DNA from: Anthostomella pinea
Taxonomy: Eukaryota; Ascomycota; Sordariomycetes; Xylariales; Xylariaceae
Assembly (NCBI GenBank): GCA_963556695.1
Contig: CAUWAG010000007.1
Coordinates: 434,001-498,000, forward strand
Reading direction: 5' to 3'
DNA: 64,000 bases
In this document: piece after piece, positions 24,050-34,240 of the stretch
How positions within the stretch are numbered: position 1 is the first letter of the stretch
Layout of the letters: every line of letters begins with the position of its first letter
Notes under the pieces: model-generated
What the model was told of the DNA's origin: nothing
Database searches by the model: none
The model's input: only the letters and a program-made list of their open reading frames with translations
Position numbers and translations under genes: made by a program

Positions 24050-25072
24050 TCAACCCGTCATCCATACCATGCTGACCACCACCTTCCCTCGCGCCCTACC
24101 AGTATCCAGCCTCTCGAACGCATCCTTAACCTCCCCAAATTCAAACACGCTGTCGATCACGATGTCCCTGTCTCCCAACTCCCCCGCCTTCTCCAGCCAG
24201 GTCTTCTCCGTCTGCAATATGATGCACTCGTACGAGTTCCCCCACCCCACGTAGCCCAGAAGCCAGCGCATGTACATGCGCGGGTAGGAATAGTACAAAA
24301 TACTGCCTCCTATGCTCGCGCGGCTGGTCTTGTCGCCGACGATGGTCACGTACTGCGGCGCCAGGCCGATGCACTCGGTGCCCCCAACACAGTCGATGAT
24401 GGCGTCCGGCTTGAAGCCTGCCACGGTAGATGTAACGGCATCAGGCGACGTGGTATAATCCATGACATCCTCCGCGCCCTTCTGCTTCACGAAATCGCGG
24501 TTCCGGCCCGAGCAGGACGTGAAGACCTTCCAGCCGCGCTGCCTTGCCAGCCAGATGGAGTAGATACCCGTGCTGGAGCTGCCGCCCAGGATGGCGATTT
24601 TGTTCTCGCCCGCCGGCGACTTCTTCATGAAGGGGGCGCACTTCTCGATGGCGGTGTACGCCGTCAACCAAACCAGTGGCAGGCTCGCGGCCTGGTTCCA
24701 GGTCATGTGCGAGGGCTTCTTGACGATGCAGCTGCTCCGGGTGTCGAGGTGCGCCACCTCGACGAGGGCGCCAGAGCCGTCGATGCCCAGCGTCACGCCC
24801 ATGACCTCGTCGCCCTTATTGAACGCGGTGCCGGGCGCCGCCGCGAGCACGACGCCCGAGAAGTCCCGGCCGGCTATTTTGGGGCCCCGGAAGCCCGGCA
24901 CGGCATTGATGAACAAGTTCATCAGCTGGATGTCGACGGGGTTCAGCGCGTTTGCCTTGATGTGGATGAGGACATGGTGCGGACTCGGCTCGGCTGGTAC
25001 CTGCGTCTCGTCGAGCCTGAGCGTCTGCGGGTAGCCCGGCGTGGTGTAGATCCATGCTTTGGCTGTAGACAT
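24050..25072 (-). CDS. Medium-chain dehydrogenase/reductase (zinc-type quinone oxidoreductase-like)
   Basis: A single exon of 340 residues from ATG 25072. The in-frame codon 23 residues earlier is not ATG. The N-terminal GroES-like domain shows HVLIHIKANALNPVDIQL and GRDFSGVV. The Rossmann part shows IAILGGSSSTGIYSIWLA, a nucleotide-binding glycine motif at about residues 165-185. There is no catalytic zinc GHE signature, so it belongs with NADPH-dependent quinone or enoyl reductases (RTN4IP1/ToxD-like MDR group). Substrate unknown. No biosynthetic cluster genes lie next to it, which argues against a secondary-metabolism role, though weakly. Confidence 0.8.
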   Translation of the reverse strand: MSTAKAWIYTTPGYPQTLRLDETQVPAEPSPHHVLIHIKANALNPVDIQLMNLFINAVPGFRGPKIAGRDFSGVVLAAAPGTAFNKGDEVMGVTLGIDGSGALVEVAHLDTRSSCIVKKPSHMTWNQAASLPLVWLTAYTAIEKCAPFMKKSPAGENKIAILGGSSSTGIYSIWLARQRGWKVFTSCSGRNRDFVKQKGAEDVMDYTTSPDAVTSTVAGFKPDAIIDCVGGTECIGLAPQYVTIVGDKTSRASIGGSILYYSYPRMYMRWLLGYVGWGNSYECIILQTEKTWLEKAGELGDRDIVIDSVFEFGEVKDAFERLDTGRARGKVVVSMVWMTG

Positions 25073-25334
25073 GACTGATAGGTGGTTGTCACAGCAGCTC
25101 TTGTGTGTCTCTGTTAGACTGTAAGAACGAGAGAGAGACAAGACCCAGACCCCTCTTTTCCTCGTCCGTTAAAGAGTTTCGCAGCTGCAGAGGCCACGCG
25201 CTTCGATGGTGGTGGTTGGTAATCAATGATACCGTGCCACATGCACTGACGTGGGGTTGAACGTTATCTTGTCTCAGGGGTAGCCTGGTCACGATCACAC
25301 TTAATGAGAGCCCCCCCCCCTACATCATCTTCGC
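25073..25334. other. Promoter side of the MDR gene
   Basis: A short non-coding stretch with a run of nine C at about 25312-25320. No site is recognised. Confidence 0.4.
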
Positions 25335-25500
25335 TACATTAAACCCCCAGAAGTCTTCGTGCATTCACCCTTCAACGAAGTCCCCAACAGGTAAATATTC
25401 CAGGGTTTTTTGATGTATAGAATAACCACGGTGTAACAAGCGCTAAGCATCACTTAATGGAAGGAAACTGCTTATACGAGGGTGCTTATTCGGTCATATC
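25335..25500. mobile_element. MITE copy C, 3' end lost
   Basis: The left end (TACATTAAACCCCCAGAAGT) is a diverged family terminus. The inside has AGAATAACCACGGTG and GGTGCTTATTC, shared with copies F and H. No right inverted repeat is seen. Confidence 0.5.
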
Positions 25501-25879
25501 ATTCGGGGGCGGTCAAGAATCACTCCGACCCTTCGCGCGTATCGGCAGTAGGAGTGTCAGCCTGTGCCGTGACTTCGACTGTTGGAGATTATCTCTTCTT
25601 CCAACTACATAGTCTTCATTCTCAATCCATAGCTGCGGACAGAAATCGTGGAGAGAGAATTGCATTGAGTCTTGCATACGGTACAGCCAGCCACATCAAT
25701 CAGTCAGACTCCGGAAACCACACCCAACAGACACCCGCCCTCAAACGAAACCTCCAGCATCAGATGTTGGTCAATTGCCCATCCCTACACGACCCATGAG
25801 AGGCAATGTGCAACCTCAATCTCCCAAAGCGACTTGACCAACCCACACCCTCCCACACTCATGGACAATCACGCAAGAA
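25501..25879. other. Intergenic, no gene seen
   Basis: The 3' flank of the serine carboxypeptidase gene. No coding frame is supported. Confidence 0.4.
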
Positions 25880-27780
25880 TCACAATGTCGGATACGGCGT
25901 CCGTGAAGTCATGCTGTTGGTATGCGTGGCATGGGCCACACCATTCGTATCGTAGCCATCAGTGATCTTCTGGCTCCCGTCTGCGACCGCGAGACCGTGG
26001 ATGACGCGCCGAAAGTACTCCAGAGATGCGCCTGGTTGATCCCGTGGCACCATGTGGCCGGAGTCGTACATTCGCGTAAAGCTGAAGTTGGAATACTGCC
26101 GTGTTGAACCGTACTCGACTCCGTTGACGACGAAGGGTGTATATCCCGATGAGCGGAATTGCTGCGCATGAGTATAGTCGACTTGTAGTGAAACAGCTTC
26201 ACCCCCAAGCCAGTTGCATATGTAGTCCTGTGTTATCTTAGTATTAGGAGAGCTGCAGGCAATGGAAGCCAAGACCTGGTAGACTAGTAGTGGAAGGGCT
26301 GTAACTAACCGCATCGCCGTACATAAGATGAACGCTCACACCCTGGCTCAGGAGGTCCACGAGATCAGCGAGCATATCCGGATAGACCAAGTCGCCTGTG
26401 GAGCCAAAGGCAGTAGAAACGCGACTATTGTCGGTTGTCGTGTAGTTCAAGCTGACTCCGATGGCATCCTGGGTAGAGGCGAGATTCAGGAATTCCACCA
26501 ACTCCGCGAAATCGTCTTCGTCCTCGGGGTGTTTGCGTATGTCGTAGGCATCGCGACCAGTGCTCCAGTAGAATGGGGTTTCGACGTACATGCTGCAAAA
26601 GTTGCTGGCCGCTGCGCAGATGGCGAAGCCACTCGGCGTGGAACGATCTACGGCTGCACAGACTTTAATTTGATCCTGACAAGCACCTGGGCACTGGTTA
26701 ATTTTCGTGCATCTGAGGGGGTTTGGATCGTCGTGGCTGAAAGGCAAGTAGAGGGACCAACCTGGAAAATCCCAGCTCATCTTCATGTACTGATAGACAG
26801 TTTCGTTGATGCCAACCCCGTAGCTGTTGTTATGGGCAAACTCGGGATAGAAAGGCATTTGGATCTTGGCGGATATCATGCCATTGATGATTCCCAGCGA
26901 CCCCATGTTGAGTGCAACTCCCTTGCTGGAGCCATTCTGGATGGCGTGGTTCTGATCCGAAAAGTACGAGAAGAAGACGGGGCCCCAGTGCCCGCCATAG
27001 CTCTCAGTCCATAGGTTGAAAGTTCTGGACTGAACAGTGTGGTCCATGATGGGTAGATCCTGGATCAATGCCTGGAGCACCGCCCACACCCCAATTGCGG
27101 CAGTTTTGGTGGTGTTGATATGTGAGGCGTCAGCCCAGCCATAACGTCCATCTGGCTGTGTGCTTGTTGCAGGGAGTCCGGAACCGTTGACAGTGCCGAT
27201 CACTTCATCTTGGTACGAGAAGCCGACGCCTACTGGCTGAGATAGGAACAGTATGTTGCTCTCGTTGTTCCACGAATAAGGGTTCAACTGGGTGGTCAGG
27301 TTGGAGACATTGCAAGGACCGAGTTCTGGTTCCACTGGCGTCAGACCCATTATGAGGCATTCCGCCCTCGTTTTGGTGTCAAGGAGTCAACGTACCAGCG
27401 AATAGGCCGACGAGCGAGTCTGAACCTGGACCACCATTCAACCACAACGTCAGCGGCGCCTCGTCCGGGCGGTTTCTAGCTTCGAAAAACCAGAAGAACA
27501 TGTGCGTGTTCTCGTCGACGTCGACGTAGCCCGAGTAAGAGTTGACACCGGGGGTCGTCTCGCACACGCCTCCGTCTGCGCCAGGCCGCTTGTATCGGAC
27601 CGTGACGCCATCAGGGGTGATGATTGTGGTGACACCTCGGGGGTCCGCTGGCACCTGCTTCCGGACGAGTTCCGAGGCGTCAACAGAGCGTGCGTGAGGA
27701 ATGGCCGCAGTCAGAGTGGTAAGAAGAGCCAAGGCCAACGAAGCTACCACAGCAAGGCGGAAGATGGGGGAAAGTGTCAT
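25880..27780 (-). CDS. Secreted serine carboxypeptidase, family S10
   Basis: Exons 27780-27396, 27325-26310 and 26227-25880 (introns 70 and 82 nt) give 582 residues. The first splice joins VGLFA to ELGPCNV, as in homologues. The second joins MYGDA to [10 protein letters not shown] signal peptide ([20 protein letters not shown]) is followed by the substrate-binding NGGPGSDS. The catalytic Ser is in [11 protein letters not shown], the catalytic Asp in DYICNW and the catalytic His in [11 protein letters not shown]. All three are intact. Many NXS/T sites suggest glycosylation. It removes C-terminal residues from peptides in the vacuole or outside the cell, and the signal peptide and long form favour secretion. 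Start chosen at ATG 27780 because it gives the signal peptide. Confidence 0.93.
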
Positions 27781-28714
27781 GTTTGATTGAAGCTTCGAAG
27801 GAACACGCCGAACGAGGTAGGGCAAGTACAGCGAAAGCATGCGAGTGGCATGTACACTGATTCGAACGTATTGAAGGAGAGTGTGGTGTGTGTCAGATTA
27901 AGACAAGTGCGCCTGGCGCTTCGAGGAAAGCATGGCAATGGGGGTGTGCCTGGGGTTGATGCCTCAGTTCATGGCTGAAATACACCAGGCAGAATATCTC
28001 ACGAAGGACAACGCATTCGCATACGCCGAGGGCCACAGAGGACCGAGTCTGGCAGAACGTAAACATCCTGGGGATACCCAGTGCTTTACTGTTCCCATTG
28101 AAGGGCTCTTTCGACACGAAGCTCACCTGAGGAGGTGGTTCCGAGACCTGGTGGCAGTACTCAGCACACAAACTTACCCCTGTTATATACTGTCCCAGCT
28201 GCAGTGTATACTCAGCGAAGCGGTTGAGGCTTCTGCCCAAGCGCTTGAAGCAATAATTCGCATGAATCACCTGGACTCAGCAACTATCCCCGAGGTCAGT
28301 GTAGGGAATAACCACCGGGCTGTTGCTAATTCCAGTGGTGCGGTGTGTCCTTTGGTCGTCACCATCCTGCAGTATCAACACCTTGAGCCAGTGGAAGCCG
28401 CACAAGGGAAGACGTCCGCGCCGGCGTCACTCGCCCTCTTCTGATCGCGTGGTGGGAAAGGGTTACAATGTTCGGGCAGGCGAAAAGAGAGCTGGCTGCA
28501 GCTGAGCTGACTCCCAAGCTCACGCCTTATTCCCAATGGCAGGCGAAAAGACAAGCTTACAGCCACCAACGCCACAACAGGGCGCACAGCTTACAATCAA
28601 CTTACAGCACTTCAGAGTCTATGACGCGCACGCGAAAGTTGTGAGATACAATCGCGATGTAAACGATTGATACCTTCACTTCGACCTCTGTTCTGCGCAC
28701 CACAATCACACATC
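27781..28714. other. Divergent intergenic region
   Basis: Nearly 1 kb between the carboxypeptidase and the DUF4267-like gene. A 170-codon ATG frame on the plus strand (27932-28444) is open but shows no domain. I do not call it a gene. Confidence 0.35.
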
Positions 28715-29182
28715 ATGGACTACATCGTTCCTACATTCAAGTGGGTCAGCGTCACGTTCGCATTCCTCGCTGTCGGTACCGGAGCACAGGCGGTAATCGA
28801 TCCCGTCGGCTTCTCTAAAACATTCGGCCTGTCATTGGAACCGACAAGTCTGCCCAAAGACGATGACAATGGTGCTCGCGGGAAGACAAATGGCTCGAAA
28901 AATGGCTCTCGTTCCGACCAGCAATACCGCAGTCTGGCAGAGTCATACGCCTCACTCATGGGAGTCCGACAGCTCGGGACGGGCATAATCCTCCTGACAT
29001 TCGCGTACCAAGGCAAATGGACAGAGACAGCCACCATCATGGCCATCATCGGCGTGCTTGTTGCCGGGACCGATGGAATATTTCTTGCACGCGCTGGCTA
29101 CGGATCACTTGGCCGATGGCATGCTATCCCCGGCGCAGGGATGGCTGCTCTCGGCGCGGCAGCGGTATATATAGGCACTTGA
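28715..29182 (+). CDS. DUF4267-like four-helix membrane protein
   Basis: A single exon of 155 residues from ATG 28715, in the context ATCATGGAC. The preceding in-frame codon at 28667 belongs to the leader. Four hydrophobic segments are seen: WVSVTFAFLAVGTGAQAV, MGVRQLGTGIILLTFAY, TIMAIIGVLVAGTDGIFLA and AGMAALGAAAVYIG. A conserved IDPVGFSKTFGL follows the first, and an acidic and Asn/Gly-rich loop separates the first two. This layout fits the fungal and bacterial DUF4267 family of small membrane proteins. No function is known to me. Confidence 0.7.
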   Translation: MDYIVPTFKWVSVTFAFLAVGTGAQAVIDPVGFSKTFGLSLEPTSLPKDDDNGARGKTNGSKNGSRSDQQYRSLAESYASLMGVRQLGTGIILLTFAYQGKWTETATIMAIIGVLVAGTDGIFLARAGYGSLGRWHAIPGAGMAALGAAAVYIGT

Positions 29183-29345
29183 TATGGTGGGCTCCGTACT
29201 CCGGACAGACCTGCGAGAGAGTGGTTCTGGAATTCATCGCAAGCTATCAACTAAGTTTGTATACACAAATCAGGAAACTCGTACGCATAAATGAAGATAT
29301 ACCGCACAGCCCTTACGCTCTGCTTCTGCAGATAGTCCACATCCC

Positions 29346-30683
29346 CTAATCGACTCCTTCGCTTCGCTCACTGAGGATCTCCATGAGTCGCTCACCACCG
29401 GACGGCTTGGGTATAGTTCTCTGGGCAAGTGCCATAGACTTGCCGTCGACTACATGGCCCCGACGGTACAACAGTCTGTCGAGTGTGCTCTCCGGTAGAG
29501 CCCTCATGTCGAACGTCCAAGTGCAAGGCCTGTTCAGATATGTCTTGCAAGGATCGCATGCTCGAGTATCTCCTTCGCATTTGCTTTGCCACATCTGTTT
29601 CGCATTCCAGACGCAGAAATCGCAGGCCTTGCGTGCCGAACCAAGATAGATCCTGTCAGGCCTCTGGCTCATGCCAATCGGAAGATCGGGAAACTTGCTG
29701 ATGAGGAGATCTGCGTTACGCTCGAAGCTCATGAGCTTGGGTATAGGGATCGTCTTCCGAGGATGAGTAACGTCGGTCCAACTGAGGGTCTGTTGAAGGT
29801 GGTCGTACTCGGCATACTGCATCGAAGCAACAGAGTAGGCTCTTTGGGGGAAGTGTTCGCTGGTTGAGTCGAGCTGTATACCTTCCAGAAGCATGATCAT
29901 CTTCATTGACTTGAGCCATGCCTGGGGTGTGTTGATTCCGTCCTTGTTGACCGGCCCAAGCACATCCATTGAGAAGATCTGCGTCTCAGTCCAAACGTCC
30001 GCCTCTTCATCATGCGAGTCGATGTACATGGCGAGGCTTGAGGCCGTCGCAAAGTTGTCGTAGAGACCAACATCAGGTACCCGGACCCAGGGTCGTGGAT
30101 ATCGGCTGAGGTCTGCAGTTATGTCAAACCAAAGCTGGAGGCTCTGCTGCAACTTGAATTCTGTCTGTTCGATGACAGCATCAGAGATTGTATACTTCAA
30201 GTCAGGGGCAAGCCTGATCTCCGCATCCTGGTTGGCGCTCTTGTTCTTGTTCTTGCAGATTGAGCCCATGGCGCATCCTGTAGTGAATCGATGCAGCTCT
30301 GGCATGAAGGGTGTCGCGGGAATTGTTCTTCGAATCCATGTTCTGGCCCCAGTATTGGTGCGAAAGTGAGGTGAGGTGAAAACCTTCTGCTTCGCGCCAA
30401 TGCTGAGATATGTCTTCGGGACCATGAAACAGACGGGGGCATCGCCACGCTCGAACCGGCAGAGGTACCACATGTCATCGGGAATCTTCTCGGCTGCCCA
30501 TCCGTGCTCACCCTTCAGCAAGCGTGCAAGACCAGTGGAGGTCAAGAATTCTCGGGGGACGGCGTTATTCGCTGCAGTGTGAGCGACCTGGCTGGGGTTG
30601 TACTCATAGTCGTGTAACATCACGACGGCATTGTAGTCGCTGGGGTCGCGACGAACAGCCGCGGAACTACTGGCCTGAGCCAT
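29346..30683 (-). CDS. Unknown protein with a C-terminal six-cysteine cluster
   Basis: A single exon of 445 residues from ATG 30683 (context AACTATGGC). The upstream in-frame extension begins at a TTG codon and is not used. The N-terminal 330 residues are mixed alpha/beta in composition, with many Trp and Tyr and no motif I recognise. Residues about 355-395 hold six cysteines spaced C-x2-C-x11-C-x6-C-x2-C-x7-C, with Lys/Arg nearby. This resembles the fungal Zn2Cys6 cluster but has a longer first loop and lies at the C-terminus rather than the N-terminus. It could bind zinc and DNA, or be an unrelated knuckle. Coding status is supported by the long uninterrupted frame. Confidence 0.65.
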   Translation of the reverse strand: MAQASSSAAVRRDPSDYNAVVMLHDYEYNPSQVAHTAANNAVPREFLTSTGLARLLKGEHGWAAEKIPDDMWYLCRFERGDAPVCFMVPKTYLSIGAKQKVFTSPHFRTNTGARTWIRRTIPATPFMPELHRFTTGCAMGSICKNKNKSANQDAEIRLAPDLKYTISDAVIEQTEFKLQQSLQLWFDITADLSRYPRPWVRVPDVGLYDNFATASSLAMYIDSHDEEADVWTETQIFSMDVLGPVNKDGINTPQAWLKSMKMIMLLEGIQLDSTSEHFPQRAYSVASMQYAEYDHLQQTLSWTDVTHPRKTIPIPKLMSFERNADLLISKFPDLPIGMSQRPDRIYLGSARKACDFCVWNAKQMWQSKCEGDTRACDPCKTYLNRPCTWTFDMRALPESTLDRLLYRRGHVVDGKSMALAQRTIPKPSGGERLMEILSERSEGVD

Positions 30684-30950
30684 AGTTGACTCGGGGAAGG
30701 AGGAGAGGGAGGTAGGTGTATTGTCAATGTCCGGATGATGCGATGGGCTCTTGAGTTGTCTCAACCTGATGTGCGAGAGTCAGGTTGAACAGAGAAGAAG
30801 GATTGAGAGTTGAACACGGAAGAAGACTAGGTTGAGAGTCAGAAGCCATGGAGGAAAGAGCAAAGGATATTTGGGATCTATCTTGTTCAGTAAATCACGG
30901 GCCGCACCTTCTTGGTTCAGGAGCCCTCATCACTACCCATTCCAGGGTGC
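30684..30950. other. Promoter side of the unknown gene at 29346-30683
   Basis: No feature is recognised other than the nearby MITE copy D. Confidence 0.35.
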
Positions 30951-31170
30951 TACACTTAGCCCTCACAAGTCTCCGTACATACCATGTTGATAAGACTCTA
31001 GATTGGCCGTGGAAACTTCGAAATATTGGCATAAGCATATAGGAATAAGCAGCTCTAGCTTGATATGCTATTCCCAATGCTTATTCCATGGTGCTTATTC
31101 CAATTCGATAGTATACTTACCTTTGCTTGCTGGACGGGTAGTGTACGGAGACTTATGAGGGTTCAGTGTA
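30951..31170. mobile_element. MITE copy D, best-preserved copy
   Basis: 220 bp. The left end (TACACTTAGCCCTCACAAGT then CTCCGTAC) and the right end (GTACGGAGACTTATGAGGGT then TCAGTGTA) form an inverted repeat of about 28 bp that includes the TA expected as target duplication. The inside has GGAATAAGCAGC and two CTTATTCCA motifs. No coding capacity. Confidence 0.85.
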
Positions 31171-32753
31171 CCTACCTTCGGTAATGCTAAGGTAATACAG
31201 AGTCGATGCCAGACACAGCAACAGCAACGGCGACTAACGTTCTGTCGTGGGGCTCCCCGAAAAGATTCTAGGGGTCATCGGCTGTGTTCAAGCCAGTTCG
31301 GAGGCTATGCCAATGGCGAGACCGGAACCAGCGACAACTGGCCCAGTTTGGCGGTCTTCCATCCCGAAATCCGCTACTTACCTGGAACCAGAGGGACAAT
31401 GAGAGAGACAGACATGCGGCAAAAGTTGCTGACCGCTGCGTAGATGCCGATGCCTCTCGGCGTGGACAAGGCGCAGAAATGCTTCGCTAATCAGAGGTTT
31501 CGACAGGCTCAGGAGCGAGGTTGGCAAGAGGTTGAAGGAATGATTTGCATAGCTTCGTGCCTTGGATGATTACTGTAGCTTGCGTGGTCGTTCGTAAAAA
31601 CCGACGGCCTCCCAAAGAACGAAGACGGCTAAGGACGTTCGGACCAGCTCTTTTTAGCGGTGGAAACCAGCTTTCTACCTGCGGCTTGAAGATCATCGTC
31701 CTGCCGCCAACCAGATATCTGCCACCACTCTTTGGAAAAGTTCGCGACGTCCAACTCACCGAGTCAATTCTATCTGACTTCGGTCAAACTCCTGAGTGCG
31801 CGGGAGAGACTGACCGGTCTGAGAAATTATTTGGGTCCTCGGAATGACGAGACTACGAGTCTTCTCACCAAGCAAGCCGTTGCATACTCCCAACTTCTCG
31901 GCTTCTGGGAGCTCCCCTTTCTGGGAGCAATTGCCGGTATGAGCATTAATGTGCATCCACCATGACTGGGCCTTGCTATGCCTCGAAGGCATAACACTTC
32001 TCTGCGGGCTCTACTTCATGCAGCAGACGATGAGCAAAGCCAGTTATCATGAGCTTCCACAGCATGGGCTTACCTAGGTAAATCCTTAGCTACCCTCGCT
32101 CCAGAGCCTGTCCAAACATTTGATCAGCGAAGCATGTCTGCGCCTTGGGAGCGACGATGATTGTAAGCCACTACTCTACGCGCAGTATGATAAGTACGTC
32201 GTTTGTCTGTGAGGGTGAAGACGGATTCGGGCCCATCCGGTCTGAGTCCCGGTACCTAGGACAGAACATTTCGGAAAACTACTAGCAAGTAGCAGAAGCG
32301 CTTTCAACCCAACAGTCGAGCTTAGTCAACCCATTGAATCTCTCACTACGCGTACTCTGATACAAACGAGTGCCTCGCAGGATACCGGGGGGGAACGTAG
32401 TGGTTGTGCGATGTGAAGGACTGGGAACTTGAAGATAGCCGATACGCAGGTGCCTAGGTACATAAGGTAGGTAATGATCGATGGGCACAGACCCACTTCA
32501 AGATTAGATAAGAAAGATGTCAAGCCACAGGCATGGAAGGGACCCCAGCTCACAAGCCACATTCAATTCTGGCGTGCGTAGGGTTTTCAAGCCCTTCAAA
32601 AATTTGCCGAAAGTGCGGGCTGGAGCACCTGCAGTCAGTCAATCGCAGCAGCTACTACTGGGAAATTCTCGTGTCTAATCTTGGAGAATTGACGACCCGC
32701 CATCGACCGACGACCTTTCCTCTCGACAACCATCTTGATCGCAATCAGTCACA
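31171..32753. other. Intergenic 1.6 kb, no gene seen
   Basis: Several frames under 100 codons occur on both strands without motifs. The last 100 bases are the promoter and leader of the eL13 gene. Confidence 0.4.
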
Positions 32754-33774
32754 ATGGTGTGTACCTCTTGCCATTACCTCCTGCGGGAGTCCACGATGGC
32801 TCCCGTGAGCTTTATTGCGATGAAGGTCGATACTAATATACTCTCTACAGGCGATCAAGCACAACAACCAGATCCAGAAGAACCGTACGTCCCGCCGACA
32901 ATCTGCACGATGGCCCCTTCTACGATGCGCATCGAGCCGAGACGAGGACTGTCGCTAATACTGCATAGACTTCCGCAAGGATTGGCAGCGTCGGGTTCGA
33001 TGCCACTTCGACCAGGTATGAAGGACACTACAGAATGCAACCAGGCGCGAGAGGACCATTCTGACTATTGGACATGAGAACAGCCTACCCAGAAGATCCG
33101 CCGCAGATCTCTGCGTCGTGCTAAGGCTGTCGCCGCCGCCCCCCGCCCTGTCGACAAGCTGAGACCCGTGGTCCGATGCCCGACCATCAAGTACAACCGA
33201 CGTGTCCGAGCCGGTCGCGGTTTCACCTTGACTGAGCTGAAGGTATATTCATTTCTGGAATTCGCAATCAGAGTCGGGACAGACTGACCTTGGGCATCTA
33301 TTTTCTCGGGTCTTGGAGGCTGTCCCATCGGTTTGTACATACTTCGATGCAGGTGGTCTGACAGTTCTGCAGGAAGCTGGTATCCCCCGCCTCGTGGCCC
33401 CTACCATCGGTATCTCCGTCGACCCCCGCCGACAGAACCTCAGCGAAGAGTCTCTTGCCGCCAACGTCGCCCGTTTGAAGGCATACAAGGACCGCCTGAT
33501 CGTCTTCCCCCGCAAGGGCGCCAATCACCCCAAGGCTGGTGACAGCAAGGACCTCGACCTCAGCAAGACCGAGACCATCTCGCTCCTCGACCGGGCCATG
33601 CCCATCGTTGCCGTTCCCGAGGGCATCAAGGAGGTCAAGAAGAGCGACATGCCCAAGCCCATCGAGGGTGGTGCCTACAACGCCCTCCGAAAGGCGAGAA
33701 GTGATGCGAGATACGCTGGTGCCCGGGAGAAGCGAGCCAAGGACAAGGCCGAGGCGGAGGCCAACAAGAAATAG
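32754..33774 (+). CDS. RPL13: 60S ribosomal protein eL13
   Basis: Five exons (32754-32756, 32851-32884, 32969-33015, 33084-33242, 33373-33774) with introns of 94, 84, 68 and 130 nt give 214 residues, the usual eL13 size. The first exon is only the ATG. The start [20 protein letters not shown], then [28 protein letters not shown] and [17 protein letters not shown], are family hallmarks. The protein is very basic, with a Lys/Ala-rich tail. It is a structural component of the large cytosolic subunit. The high intron load near the 5' end is typical of fungal ribosomal protein genes. All splice phases agree, and expression is expected to be high. Confidence 0.95.
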
Positions 33775-34240
33775 ACGAGAGGCATATCCTAAAGGGGTCT
33801 GCGCGGGAGTACGGACGGCATTCACAAGGTTTCTGCTTTCGTCTTGTTACTGGATGGTCATGGTCGGTAGCCGCTTGCGGTACATCTGCAGTCACGAGAG
33901 AGGGAGGAGTAAAACCGTACACCTCCGGGCATGTTCATGACCGTGGCATATTGCATCTTCCGGCTTGCTCTAGTCGTTTTCGAGGGTAAATGAAAATGAA
34001 TGGACAAATAATCGCATGATTCTTGACATGGTGATACGAACACATGCCAAACTGTATGGCTAGATCTGCTCGGTTTCCGTGTATGATGGTGCTGTATTGA
34101 TCTCTACAAGGTCTCTCGTTGGTCCGGCATCAGTAATGCCAGCGAAGCGCTACCTAAAGACGAGTCTGAATGGTCATCACGCAGATTTGGATATAGTCTA
34201 CCTAATATTCGGCAATTCCAGGCAGTCATCTATCAAAGAA
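33775..34240. other. Intergenic between convergent genes
   Basis: The 3' flanks of eL13 and of the SmgGDS-like gene. Nothing else is seen. Confidence 0.4.

Noticed and set aside
27932..28444. 170-codon ATG open frame upstream of the DUF4267-like gene
   Set aside because: No domain, signal or splice extension. It overlaps the likely divergent promoter region. Could be a gene, but the sequence alone does not support it.
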